Source of the DNA: Caulobacter segnis ATCC 21756
GTDB taxonomy: Bacteria; Pseudomonadota; Alphaproteobacteria; Caulobacterales; Caulobacteraceae
NCBI RefSeq assembly: GCF_000092285.1
Contig: NC_014100.1
Coordinates: 4,216,001-4,280,000 of the forward strand
Direction of reading: 5' to 3'
DNA length: 64,000 nucleotides
Below are positions 52,761 to 61,037 of this stretch, piece by piece (positions within the stretch are counted from its first letter, which is position 1; each line of letters begins with the position of its first letter). The position numbers were made by a program, and so were the translations under genes. The notes under the pieces are model-generated. The model was not told the origin of the DNA, ran no database searches, and worked only from the letters and a program-made list of their open reading frames with translations.

Positions 52761-52882
52761 GTTCCTCCCCCGTGATGCGGGGGAGGTGACCCAGAGGGCC
52801 GGAGGGGGCTAGCTGAGCCGTGGCCGCATTAGCCCCCTCAGTCGCTCCGCGACAGCTCCCCCGCGTCGCGGGGGAGCATCTA
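52761..52882. repeat. GC-rich palindromic intergenic repeat, copy 7
   Basis: CTCCCCCGTGATGCGGGGGAG and CTCCCCCGCGTCGCGGGGGAG hairpins flank GCCGGAGGGGGCTA and CAGTCGCTCCGCGACAG segments. It is nearly identical in its second half to copy 3 at 15133, and lies between convergent nudC and amn. Confidence 0.87.
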
Positions 52883-52891
52883 TCGCTCACC

Positions 52892-54346
52892 TCACCTAAA
52901 CGGCGGCTCGTCGAACGCGCGCAGCTTGCGTGAATGCAGGTTCGGGCCTTCTGCGTACAGGAGCTGACACGCCAGAATCCCGATCTGCAGGTGCTGGCTG
53001 ATCGCCCGCTCGTAGAAGGCGTTGGCCTGGCCGGGCAGCTTGATCTCGCCGTGCAGCGGCTTGTCGGACACGCAGAGCAGCGTCCCGTACGGCACCCGGA
53101 AACGGTAGCCCTGGGCCGAGATCGTCGCCGACTCCATGTCGATCGCCACGGCCCGGCTCTGGTTGAAGCGCAGGGCCGACAGGCTGTGGCGAAGCTCCCA
53201 GTTGCGGTCGTCGGTGGTCACGACGGTGCCGGTGCGCAGGCGCTTCTTCAGCTGGTCGCCGCTATCGCCGCTGATCGCCTTGGCCGCGTCGTACAGGGCG
53301 CGCTGCACCTCGGCGATCGACGGGACGGGGATCTCCGGCGGCAGCACGGCGTCCAGCACGTGGTCGTCGCGCAGATAGGCGTGAGCCAGGACGTAGTCGC
53401 CGATGGTCTGGGTGTCGCGCAGGCCGCCGCAGTGGCCGATCATCAGCCAGGCCTGCGGACGCAGCACCGCCAGGTGATCGCAGATCGTCTTGGCGTTGGA
53501 CGGGCCGACGCCGATGTTGACCAGGGTCACGCCCGAGCCGCCCGGCGCCATCAGGTGGTAGGCCGGCATCTGGTGCTTGCGCCAGGCCGACTCCGCCACC
53601 GCCATCTCGGGATTGACCGTGTTGGCGGTGATGGTCACCCCGCCCGAGCACGACAGGGCCGTGTAGGGGCTGTCCGGCTTCTTCAGCTGCTCGATGCCCC
53701 AGCGCACGAACTCGTCGACATAGCGGTGATAGTTCGTGAACAGGATGAACTGCTGGACGTCCTCGGCCGGCGCGCCGGTGTAGTGCTTCAGGCGGGCCAG
53801 CGAGAAGTCGGTGCGCAGGCCGTCGAACAGCGACAACGGCCGGGTCTCCTCCAGCGCCGGGCTCCAGACGCCGTCGGCGATCTCGTCGCCGATGAAGGCG
53901 AGATCCGTGGTCGGGAAGAAGCGGGCGATGTCCTCGCTGCGGACGTCGGCCTGGTTCAGGTCGATCGTGGCGTCCAGCACGTAGGGATAGGGAATTTCCT
54001 GGCGCGAGCGCTCGACCTCGATCTCGACCTCGAAGTCGTCCATCAGAAGGGTCAGCTGCTCGACCAGATAGTCCCTGAACTGGGCCGGCTTGGTCACGGT
54101 CGTGGAATAGACGCCGGGGCGACTGACGCGAGCGTAGGAGCGGGCCAGCTTCGGCGGCAGCGCCTCGGGATCATAGGTCAGCCGCAGCTCGGGATAGGCG
54201 AAGGTCCCATCGAACCGCGCCTGCGGATCGGGGCGGGCGCCGGTCTCGAGATAGGCGCGGAGAGCGTCGCGCAAGGCGCCGACGGCGCGTTCGTATTCGT
54301 CATTGAGCCGTTCGACGACGGCGATTGCTTTTTCTTGGTTTGACAT
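52892..54346 (-). CDS. amn: AMP nucleosidase
   Basis: Amn cleaves AMP to adenine and ribose 5-phosphate and helps set adenylate levels. The 484-residue protein has the N-terminal regulatory domain (about 1-180) and a C-terminal phosphorylase-like domain. The latter has NIGVGPSNAKTICDHLAVLRP, MIGHCGGLRDTQTIGDYVL and AIDMESATISAQGYRFRVPYG. Length is normal. It is divergent from the symporter gene across a 320-base gap. Confidence 0.93.
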   Translation of the reverse strand: MSNQEKAIAVVERLNDEYERAVGALRDALRAYLETGARPDPQARFDGTFAYPELRLTYDPEALPPKLARSYARVSRPGVYSTTVTKPAQFRDYLVEQLTLLMDDFEVEIEVERSRQEIPYPYVLDATIDLNQADVRSEDIARFFPTTDLAFIGDEIADGVWSPALEETRPLSLFDGLRTDFSLARLKHYTGAPAEDVQQFILFTNYHRYVDEFVRWGIEQLKKPDSPYTALSCSGGVTITANTVNPEMAVAESAWRKHQMPAYHLMAPGGSGVTLVNIGVGPSNAKTICDHLAVLRPQAWLMIGHCGGLRDTQTIGDYVLAHAYLRDDHVLDAVLPPEIPVPSIAEVQRALYDAAKAISGDSGDQLKKRLRTGTVVTTDDRNWELRHSLSALRFNQSRAVAIDMESATISAQGYRFRVPYGTLLCVSDKPLHGEIKLPGQANAFYERAISQHLQIGILACQLLYAEGPNLHSRKLRAFDEPPFR

Positions 54347-54666
54347 GACGCCTTATAGCGACGTTCCGCGACATTGGCGAGACACCGGGGCCCGCTTCGG
54401 GGAATGATTTATTACTTAGCGCAAGCGTTAGGCGCCCCGAAGCCTGCCGGCTGGGCGGCGCGCAGCCTGTTTATCTCGCTGCGCGCGAGACAAGCCGCGA
54501 CGCACAAGCGCAAGAGCATGGACGAAGCCGCTCGCGTCGGCCACAAGGACGGACTTGCTCAAGAAGGGAGCGAATGGCGGCGGGGCCGTTCTCGCGCGTC
54601 GATCTCTTCGCAACCAGACATACCGTCGACGCTCGCCAAGCTTGGTGGGGGCGCCAGGGGGACCGA
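54347..54666. promoter_or_regulatory. 320-base divergent spacer between amn and the symporter gene
   Basis: No convincing gene is seen. GCTTCGGGG at 54394-54402 and CCCCGAAGC at 54435-54443 form a perfect nine-base inverted repeat around an AT-rich loop (54403-54434) that includes TTTATTACTTAG, a candidate promoter patch. The rest is GC-rich with no clear box. AGGGGG five bases before the symporter ATG is its ribosome-binding site. Confidence 0.45.
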
Positions 54667-55923
54667 ATGAACAAACGCTTCGCCTTATTGATCGTCGGGG
54701 CCATGGTGCTCGGCGTCGCCGTGGGCTGGGCCATCAACCAGACGATGGATCCCGCCCAGGCCAAGGCCGCCGCCAACAATCTGTCGCTGATCACCGACAT
54801 TTTCCTGCGCCTGATCAAGATGATCATCGCGCCGCTGGTGCTGACGACCCTGGTGGCCGGCATCGCCCACATGGAAGACGCCGCCGCCGTCGGCCGGATC
54901 GGCGCCAAGACCATGGCCTGGTTCATCACGGCCTCGTTCGTGTCGCTGCTGCTGGGCCTCCTGATGGTTCACCTGCTGGATCCGGGCGCGAATCTCAATC
55001 TCACGCACATGGACATCGAGGGGACAAAGACGGCGGCGACCACCGACGCCTTCACGCTCAAGGGCTTCATCACCCACCTGGTGCCGACCTCGATCTTCGA
55101 CGCCATGGCCAAGAACGAGATCCTCCAGATCGTCGTCTTCGCTCTGTTCGTCGGCACGGCCGTCGCCTCGCTGGACAACAAGGCCCCGCAGATCCTGGAG
55201 CTGGCCGAGCAGGCCGCGCAGGTCATGTTGAAGGTCACCGGCTTCGTCATGAAGCTGGCTCCGCTGGCCATCTTCGCGGCCCTGGCCTCGACGATCGCCA
55301 CCCAGGGCGTGTCGATGCTGGCCGTCTACGGCAAGTTCGTGCTGGGCTTCTACGCCACCATGGGCGTGCTGTGGGGCCTGCTGTTCCTGGCCGGCCTGCT
55401 GGTGCTGGGCAAGCGGGTGTTGCCGCTGTTCGGCGTGATCCGCGACCCGGCCCTGCTGGCCTTCTCGACCGCCAGCTCGGAAGCCGCCTATCCGCGCATC
55501 CTCGACAGCCTGCCCAAGGTTGGCGTGCGCCGCCGCATCGTCTCGTTCGTCCTGCCGCTGGGCTATTCGTTCAACCTCGACGGCTCGATGCTCTACTGCA
55601 CCTTCGCCACCATGTTCATCATGCAGGCGCACGGCGTGCACCTGACGATCCAGCAGCAGATCTTCATGCTGCTGCTGCTGATGGTGACCTCAAAGGGCAT
55701 CGCCGGCGTGCCGCGCGCCTCGCTGGTCGTGATCATGGCCACCCTCACCTATTTCGGCCTGCCGGAAGCCTGGATCGCGCTGGTCCTGGGCGTCGACCAC
55801 CTGCTGGACATGGGCCGCAGCGCCACCAACGTCGTCGGCAACAGCGTCGCCGCCGCCGTGGTCGCCAAGTGGGAGGGCGAGCTGGACGAGATCGATCCGG
55901 AGGCCGAAGGCGCCACGGTTTAA
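54667..55923 (+). CDS. Dicarboxylate/amino acid:cation symporter (DAACS family)
   Basis: A 418-residue inner-membrane carrier of the glutamate/dicarboxylate symporter family (DctA, GltP, GltT type). The family signature is present: TASSEAAYPRILDSLPKVG (first hairpin loop), FVLPLGYSFNLDGSMLYCT, SKGIAGVPRASLVV and GRSATNVVGNSVAA. The LGYSFNLDGS block binds sodium and substrate. The ATG at 54667 is set by AGGGGG upstream. Substrate could be glutamate, aspartate or C4 acids; the SSE rather than SSS in the loop does not decide it. Confidence 0.9.
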   Translation: MNKRFALLIVGAMVLGVAVGWAINQTMDPAQAKAAANNLSLITDIFLRLIKMIIAPLVLTTLVAGIAHMEDAAAVGRIGAKTMAWFITASFVSLLLGLLMVHLLDPGANLNLTHMDIEGTKTAATTDAFTLKGFITHLVPTSIFDAMAKNEILQIVVFALFVGTAVASLDNKAPQILELAEQAAQVMLKVTGFVMKLAPLAIFAALASTIATQGVSMLAVYGKFVLGFYATMGVLWGLLFLAGLLVLGKRVLPLFGVIRDPALLAFSTASSEAAYPRILDSLPKVGVRRRIVSFVLPLGYSFNLDGSMLYCTFATMFIMQAHGVHLTIQQQIFMLLLLMVTSKGIAGVPRASLVVIMATLTYFGLPEAWIALVLGVDHLLDMGRSATNVVGNSVAAAVVAKWEGELDEIDPEAEGATV

Positions 55924-55945
55924 CGCCGCTTTCGACGCGCGTTTC

Positions 55946-55981
55946 AAACGGCCCGCATCCCATCGCGATGCGGGCCGTTTT
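55946..55981 (+). terminator. Rho-independent terminator after the symporter gene
   Basis: AAACGGCCCGCATC at 55946-55959 pairs perfectly with GATGCGGGCCGTTT at 55967-55980 around a seven-base loop. The T-rich end of the right arm and the following T serve as a short U-run. It ends the symporter transcript. Confidence 0.85.
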
Positions 55982-55994
55982 CGTGTCCAGTTCA

Positions 55995-56006
55995 TACTGT
56001 ACAGTA
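55995..56006. promoter_or_regulatory. Perfect 12-base palindrome TACTGTACAGTA upstream of a secreted-protein gene
   Basis: The palindrome lies 64 bases before the ATG at 56070 and just before TTGACT at 56012, a possible -35 element. It looks like an operator for a dimeric repressor or activator. It lacks the spacing of a LexA box and no regulator gene is adjacent. Confidence 0.5.
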
Positions 56007-56069
56007 AAAACTTGACTCCGGCCCGGCGAGGTCCAATCTCAAGCGGGAGGGACTAGAAGGACGACGTCA

Positions 56070-56504
56070 ATGAGCAAGATCGCTCACATCGCGCGCGCGG
56101 CCCTGGTCGGGCTCGCCATCTCCGCCCCGCTGGCGTTGAGCGGCCCGGCGGCCGCCCAGGACGCGCCGGCGGCCCAGGCCGCCAAGCCGGCCAAGCCGAC
56201 CCGGCAATGTTTCTACCTGTCCGATTGGCGCGGCTGGACCGCTCCAGACAAGGACACCCTGTACCTGAAGGTCCGGGGCAAGGACGTCTACAAGGTCGAT
56301 CTGGCCTACGGCTCCAACCAGCTGACCTGGCCGGGCACGCACCTGGTGTCGATCGTCCGGGGCGTGGACAGCGTCTGCAACCCGCTGGATCTGGACCTTC
56401 GCGTGTCCGACGGCTTCGGCATGGCCATCCCGATCCGGGCCAAGACCATCACCAAGCTTACCCCGGAACAGGTCGCGGCGATCCCCAAGAAGTATCAGCC
56501 GTAG
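56070..56504 (+). CDS. Secreted DUF6491-like protein
   Basis: A 144-residue exported protein: signal peptide to about Ala29 (SGPAAAQD), a Pro/Ala/Lys linker, then a small domain with CFYLSDWRGWTAPDKDTLYLKV, two Cys residues (about 47 and 104) that could form a disulfide, and VYKVDLAYGSNQL. It resembles the alphaproteobacterial DUF6491 proteins, of unknown function. GGGAGGGACTAGAAGGA upstream gives a good binding site. It converges with panE two bases beyond its stop. Confidence 0.72.
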   Translation: MSKIAHIARAALVGLAISAPLALSGPAAAQDAPAAQAAKPAKPTRQCFYLSDWRGWTAPDKDTLYLKVRGKDVYKVDLAYGSNQLTWPGTHLVSIVRGVDSVCNPLDLDLRVSDGFGMAIPIRAKTITKLTPEQVAAIPKKYQP

Positions 56505-56505
56505 G

Positions 56506-57380
56506 CTAGGACGCCGCCGCGCTCAGCAGCGCCACGACCATGGCGTTGGCGGGCGTGGCGATCCCGTGGACCGCGCCCCTCCGGACGATGACCCCATTGC
56601 GAGCGTCCAGCTCCATCGGCCGGCCGGCGGCGCGATCGGCGTGCAAGGAATTGACCGAGCCCGGATCGGCGGCGCGATAGCCGGCGATCACCTGGTCGGG
56701 CAGGTCGTCCGAAAGGTCCGCGCCCTCGGCCCGTCCCACCGCCACACACTCGCGCACCAGGCTCCGCATCACCTCCGCCGCGCCCTCGTCATGAGCGATC
56801 CCGGCGGGTTTGAGGACCAGGGCGTTGACCGCCCCGGCGCAGTTGAGCGCCAGCTTCTTCCAGGCCTCGGTGGTGAAGTCGTCGACCAGCTGCAATTGGA
56901 TCGGCGTTTCAACGAAAAGCATCGCCAGGGCGCCGCCCGCGTAGCCTGCGGGAACCTTGATCCAGCCGTTGCGTCGCTGAAGGATTTTGCCGGGCGCCGA
57001 GCGCTCGGCGGGGATATCGACGACAGCCGGGACGAGATGAGTTTGCGCGATCCTGCCTTCGAACGGCGCGGTGTGCTCCACTCCGTTTCGCAGAACGACC
57101 ACGGTCGTATCGAAGCCGACGAGCGCGTCCAGCCAGGCCATCGTGCCTTGAGTGTCGTAGGTCTTGGTCGCCACGAACACCCAGTCGACGGGCGACAGGC
57201 CCTCGGGCGAGGTCGCCACGCGCGGGCTCGCCGTGATCGGCCCCTCTGGCGTCTCGACCTCAAGGCGCTCGAACGGCGTGCGCACGCAGACCGTCACGTC
57301 GTGCCCTGGATTCTGCGCCAGCCAAGCGGCGAGCGTCCCGCCCACGGCGCGCCGGGGCCGATCACGGCGATGCGGGTCAT
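56506..57380 (-). pseudogene. panE: 2-dehydropantoate 2-reductase gene with an N-terminal frameshift
   Basis: PanE reduces ketopantoate to pantoate in the vitamin B5 pathway. The ATG at 57380 starts MTRIAVIGPGA, the Rossmann glycine-rich motif. The frame is then broken in the CGGCGCGCC run at 57345-57353: two extra bases separate it from GGTLAAWLAQNPGHDVTVCVRTP and the remaining 270 residues. These include KLALNCAGAVNALVLKP, the substrate-side block. Total length fits panE exactly apart from the shift. Sequencing error is as likely as a true null. Confidence 0.8.
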
Positions 57381-57442
57381 GGCGGAGGCTCCTGGCTGAA
57401 ACTCGCGCTTCTCCTAAGGCGTCGGCGCGCCGAGGTCACGCC

Positions 57443-58159
57443 TCAACGCTTCCGAACGCTGGCCTCGGGCGTGAAGAAACTCCCCTGCACGGGCGCGACG
57501 CAAGGCGTCCGCCCCAGGCGCACTTCGCCCTGGCGGTCCTTGGGCCTCGCGCCCGCGCCGAACTTGATCGAGCAGTTCAGCAGGCGCCCGTACGCCGCGC
57601 CGGGACTGACGGCGCCGGGCGGCGTGTCGCCATAGGTCCCGCCTGAAGCGCCCGCCGCGACCACGGCGTCGTAATAGGCGCGCTTTTCCGGATCCATCGG
57701 CGCCGGATAGCTGGGCGCGTTCGCCTGGAGCCGGCCCAGGCGCTCCTCGCACTTTTCCCGCTCTTCGCGCGACTGGCCCGCGCCGCGCGCACATCCCGCC
57801 CCCGCCCGGAGCGCGGCGCGCAGGGCGTCCGCCGAGACTGCGGGTCCAGAGAGGCCGCCGGAGGACGGGGCGGGCGCGGCCGGAGCGCCGCTGTCGGGCG
57901 CGGCGGGGGCGGACACCGGAGCCGGGATCGACACCGACGCGGAGGGCGAAGCGGCCAACGCTCGGCGCGAGGCCTTGGCCGGCGCCGTCTTGGCCTCCGG
58001 CCGCGTCAGCTCGACCGACATCAGGGGAAGGTCAAGCCCCGCGGCGAGCAGCGTCGGCGCCGTCGGCCACGCCAGCCAGGCCAGCACGGCCGCGTGCAGG
58101 GCCAGCGACAAAACGGCCAGGACGCCCCATCGACGCGACCGCCCCCGAACACCCCGCAT
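57443..58159 (-). CDS. Membrane-anchored Pro/Ala-rich envelope protein
   Basis: A 238-residue protein not assigned to a family. It has a basic N-terminus and one membrane helix (about 12-33, GVLAVLSLALHAAVLAWLAW), then a long Ala/Pro/Ser-rich periplasmic linker (about 60-110). A C-terminal Cys-containing domain (about 110-238) has CARGAGQSREEREKCEERL and LLNCSIKFGAG. The layout recalls TonB-like envelope spanners but without the TonB C-terminal motif. The ATG at 58159 follows GGGGGAAC. Confidence 0.62.
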   Translation of the reverse strand: MRGVRGRSRRWGVLAVLSLALHAAVLAWLAWPTAPTLLAAGLDLPLMSVELTRPEAKTAPAKASRRALAASPSASVSIPAPVSAPAAPDSGAPAAPAPSSGGLSGPAVSADALRAALRAGAGCARGAGQSREEREKCEERLGRLQANAPSYPAPMDPEKRAYYDAVVAAGASGGTYGDTPPGAVSPGAAYGRLLNCSIKFGAGARPKDRQGEVRLGRTPCVAPVQGSFFTPEASVRKR

Positions 58160-58261
58160 TGTTCCCCCGCGCAGACCCGTCCGCGCGCAGGACGCCTTTT
58201 CGCTGTGTCGGAAGAGAGGCCGCACCATGGCGCGAATGGCCGTGGTTGGCGGGAGACGGGA

Positions 58262-58291
58262 GAAAGAAAACCCTCTCCCGTTGGGAGAGGG
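58262..58291 (-). terminator. Rho-independent terminator after nrdB
   Basis: Read on the minus strand, CCCTCTCCC pairs with GGGAGAGGG around a three-base loop and is followed by TTTTCTTTCT. It lies ten bases after the nrdB stop. The stem CCCTCTCCC recurs at 61353-61361, so the terminator uses a repeated sequence. Confidence 0.85.
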
Positions 58292-58300
58292 ATTCAGGCG

Positions 58301-59341
58301 TCATTCCGCCGGCGTCAGGTCCGTGCGCTTCTTCATCATCTCGTCGAAGCTGGTCCAGACACCCTCGGCGCCGTGCCAGGAGCCCTTGGTGGCGGCCTTG
58401 GAGTATTCGGTCGCGCGGGCTTCGAAGAAGTTGGCGTGCTCGACGCCCGACAGCAGCGACTGCAGCCAGGGCAGCGGGTTTTCCTTTACGCCGTACACTT
58501 CCGGCAGCTGCAGCTGGCGCAGGCGCCAGTCGGCGATGAAGCGGATGTACGACTTGATGTCATCGGGGGTCATGCCCTGGATCTCGCCGGCCTCGAAGGC
58601 CAGGTCGATGAACTTGTCCTCAAGGCCGACCACGTGCTTGCAGCAGTCGACGATGTCGTCGGCCACCGCCTTGGTCACCGCGCCCGTCTCCTTGTTGAAG
58701 GCGTGGTACAGCTTGATGATGCCGTCGCAGTGCAGGCTCTCGTCGCGGATCGACCACGAAACGATCTGGCCCATGCCCTTCATCTTGTTGAAGCGCGGGA
58801 AGTTCATCAGCATCGCGAACGAGGCGAAGAGCTGCAGACCCTCCGTGAAGCCGCCGAACATGGCCAGCGTCCGGCAGATGTCGGCGTTGGAATCGACGCC
58901 GAAGGTCTGCATGTAGTCATGCTTGTCCTTCATGGCCTCGTATTCCATGAACGCCGAGAACTCGGTCTCGGGCATGCCGATGGTCTCGAGGAGCAGGGCG
59001 TAGGCCGCGATATGGATCGTCTCCATGTTCGCGAACGAGGCCAGCATCATCTTCACTTCGGTCGGTTTGAACACCCGACCGTAGCGCTCCATGTAGTTGT
59101 CCTGCACCTCGACGTCGGACTGCGTGAAGAAGCGGAAGATCTGCGTCAGCAGGTTCCGTTCCTTGTCGTTCAGCTTGACGGCCCAGTCCTTGAGGTCCTC
59201 GCCCAGCGGCACCTCTTCCGGCATCCAGTGGACCTGCTGCTGCTTCTTCCAGAAGTCGTAGGCCCAGGGATAGCGGAACGGCTTGTAGCCGCCCGAAGGG
59301 GTCATCAGGCCAGGCAGGATCAGCGACGACGGAGCGGACAT
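58301..59341 (-). CDS. nrdB: Ribonucleotide reductase class I beta subunit
   Basis: NrdB holds the tyrosyl-radical diiron cofactor for making deoxyribonucleotides. The 346-residue protein has the ligand and radical region NMETIHIAAYALLLETIG (about 101-118), the second ligand block RTLAMFGGFTEGLQLFASF and SIRDESLHCDGIIKL (His and Glu ligands). Normal length. nrdA is not in the window. A NrdR-like box and a GANTC site lie in the upstream gap. Confidence 0.94.
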   Translation of the reverse strand: MSAPSSLILPGLMTPSGGYKPFRYPWAYDFWKKQQQVHWMPEEVPLGEDLKDWAVKLNDKERNLLTQIFRFFTQSDVEVQDNYMERYGRVFKPTEVKMMLASFANMETIHIAAYALLLETIGMPETEFSAFMEYEAMKDKHDYMQTFGVDSNADICRTLAMFGGFTEGLQLFASFAMLMNFPRFNKMKGMGQIVSWSIRDESLHCDGIIKLYHAFNKETGAVTKAVADDIVDCCKHVVGLEDKFIDLAFEAGEIQGMTPDDIKSYIRFIADWRLRQLQLPEVYGVKENPLPWLQSLLSGVEHANFFEARATEYSKAATKGSWHGAEGVWTSFDEMMKKRTDLTPAE

Positions 59342-59423
59342 GACAGAGCCTCGGAGCGAGAATCGAGCGGACGGGTTAGAAGAGGTTACGGCAGGCGATC
59401 GCCCGACGCACGCCTAGAGTGCC

Positions 59424-59439
59424 CCACCACATCTAGTGT
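59424..59439. promoter_or_regulatory. NrdR-like box between nrdB and the divergent GST gene
   Basis: On the minus strand the site reads ACACTAGATGTGGTGG and matches most positions of the NrdR box pattern (ACAC-w-AtATaT-w-GTGT). It lies 83 bases from the nrdB start. NrdR normally binds two such boxes; a second was not found, so confidence is moderate. Confidence 0.5.
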
Positions 59440-59475
59440 GACAATGGGCCTCAGCCACAAGATAGAGGAGGATCT

Positions 59476-60147
59476 GTGGACAAGAAGTATACGCTTTTCA
59501 GCGCTCTTGGGTCCGGCGGCGTGCCCGTCGAAGCCGCTATGTCCTTGATCGGTCTGCGCTATGAGGTGGTCGAGGCCCCGACCTGGGAGGGCGAGGCCGA
59601 GCAGGCCAAGGTCGCCGCGGTCAATCCCCTTAAGCAGATTCCGGCCCTCGTCACATCGACGGGCGAGACGATCACCGAAAGCGCCGCCATTCTCATGTGG
59701 CTGGCCGACCGCTATCCGAGGGCTCGCCTGGCCCCCGCCATCGACGGCCCGGTCCGCGCCCAGTTCCTGCGCTGGATGACCTTCATCCCGGCCTCGATCT
59801 ATTCGCTCTACTGGATCAGCGACGCGCCCTCGCGGCTCGTGGGTGAGGACGAAGACCTGCAGGCGATGGCCAAGGCCGCGATCAAGGAACGGATCGTCGA
59901 CTGCTGGCGGATGATGGACAGCCAGATCACGCCTGGGCGGTATCTGCTGGGCGACGAGATGACGGTGCTGGACCTCTACGTCACTGTCCTGAGCCGCTGG
60001 GGCCCGAGGCGCGTGCGGTTCTACGAGGCCGCGCCGAAGATGAGCGAGGTGGTGAAGCGGGTGGACGCCGACCCGCGGCTGGCGGCGTTCTGGGAGAAGC
60101 GGTTTCCGTTCTTTGACGGGTGGGAGCGGTTGGGGCAGCAGGGGTGA
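59476..60147 (+). CDS. Glutathione S-transferase family protein
   Basis: A 223-residue GST-fold protein. The thioredoxin-like part has SGGVPVEAAMSLIGLRYE, NPLKQIPALVT (cis-Pro) and ITESAAILMWLADRYP (Glu-Ser glutathione contact). The C-terminal helical part has LGDEMTVLDLYVTVLSRW with the conserved Asp of the N-capping box. The GTG at 59476 has AGGAGGA just upstream and is the best start. Substrate unknown; it is divergent from nrdB. Confidence 0.87.
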   Translation: MDKKYTLFSALGSGGVPVEAAMSLIGLRYEVVEAPTWEGEAEQAKVAAVNPLKQIPALVTSTGETITESAAILMWLADRYPRARLAPAIDGPVRAQFLRWMTFIPASIYSLYWISDAPSRLVGEDEDLQAMAKAAIKERIVDCWRMMDSQITPGRYLLGDEMTVLDLYVTVLSRWGPRRVRFYEAAPKMSEVVKRVDADPRLAAFWEKRFPFFDGWERLGQQG

Positions 60148-60197
60148 GGGCCGGGAACCGCAGTAGAAATCCACCCGCGTTTAGGCATAGTTGAGCC

Positions 60198-60971
60198 ATG
60201 ACTTCGCCCCCGACGCTCTGGAAATCTGGCTTTAGCTGTCCAAACTGTGGCGTGGAGGCACACCAGAGCTGGTTCAACTGCTACGCCGCGAACCGGGCTC
60301 CGTCGCGATCAGATATTCACAAGCAGCAGCCTTCCCCCACCAGCGACGCCGCCTTCGGAATGACGCCCCGCGTCACACTCGGCACCCCCAGCCCGAACAT
60401 TCATAGCCAGGGAAATATACCTGTTCAGAACATAAGCATATCGAAGTGCTATAGCTGTAGTGAGGCTGCAATTTGGATTGGGACACGCTTAATTTGGCCG
60501 AAATTTACACCCGATATTAAGCCGCATATTTACATGCCTCCGGCGATAAAGGCCGACTTTGTTGAAGCATGCTCTATTTTGCAGCTTTCGCCACGCGGCG
60601 CGGCAGCGCTCGTCAGAGTGGCCTTAGAAAAGTTGATCAATCATTTGGTGGGCGAAGCGGTGAAGCCAAACGATGGCATTCAAACGCTCGTCGACCGAGG
60701 AATGCCGGAGCGCGTCCAAAAAATGTGCGACGCGGTACGCATAATTACCAACGACAGCGTTCATCTGGGCACTATTAACTCCAATGACGACTTGGCCAGT
60801 GCGACAAAGTTATTCCACCTGGTAAACGCGATTGTAGACCAAACAATCGGCCTCGATATTTTGGCCGATGAAATATACGGAGAACTACCGCACGATAAGA
60901 TCCAATTTGTCGAAAATAGAAAGCGCGGAGCAGCCAGAAAGTCGGCCGCGTCCATAAATACTGGAAAATAG
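60198..60971 (+). CDS. DUF4145-like protein with a zinc ribbon, probably acquired
   Basis: A 257-residue protein with a CxxC pair at Cys14/Cys17 and another at Cys84/Cys87, together a likely zinc ribbon. These are followed by a helical region whose PRGAAALVRVALEKLINHLV block resembles the DUF4145 domain, often seen alone or fused to restriction enzymes. The function is not known. Its base composition is clearly more AT-rich than every neighbour, with codons such as ATA and TTA that are rare in this window, which points to horizontal transfer. Confidence 0.7.
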   Translation: MTSPPTLWKSGFSCPNCGVEAHQSWFNCYAANRAPSRSDIHKQQPSPTSDAAFGMTPRVTLGTPSPNIHSQGNIPVQNISISKCYSCSEAAIWIGTRLIWPKFTPDIKPHIYMPPAIKADFVEACSILQLSPRGAAALVRVALEKLINHLVGEAVKPNDGIQTLVDRGMPERVQKMCDAVRIITNDSVHLGTINSNDDLASATKLFHLVNAIVDQTIGLDILADEIYGELPHDKIQFVENRKRGAARKSAASINTGK

Positions 60972-61037
60972 TTCAACGGCACGGCAACACGTAGAGTTTT
61001 AGATTTTAAGCACCGATCCCCGGTCGGGTGCGATCCT

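Noticed and set aside
54374..54670. A 98-codon plus-strand gene before the symporter gene
   Set aside because: It overlaps the symporter's ribosome-binding site and start, has no good start of its own, and has Arg/Ala-rich shadow composition.
55995..56006. TACTGTACAGTA as a LexA/SOS box
   Set aside because: The half sites abut with no spacer, unlike the CTGT-N8-ACAG box, and the spaced GTTC-type alphaproteobacterial box is also absent.
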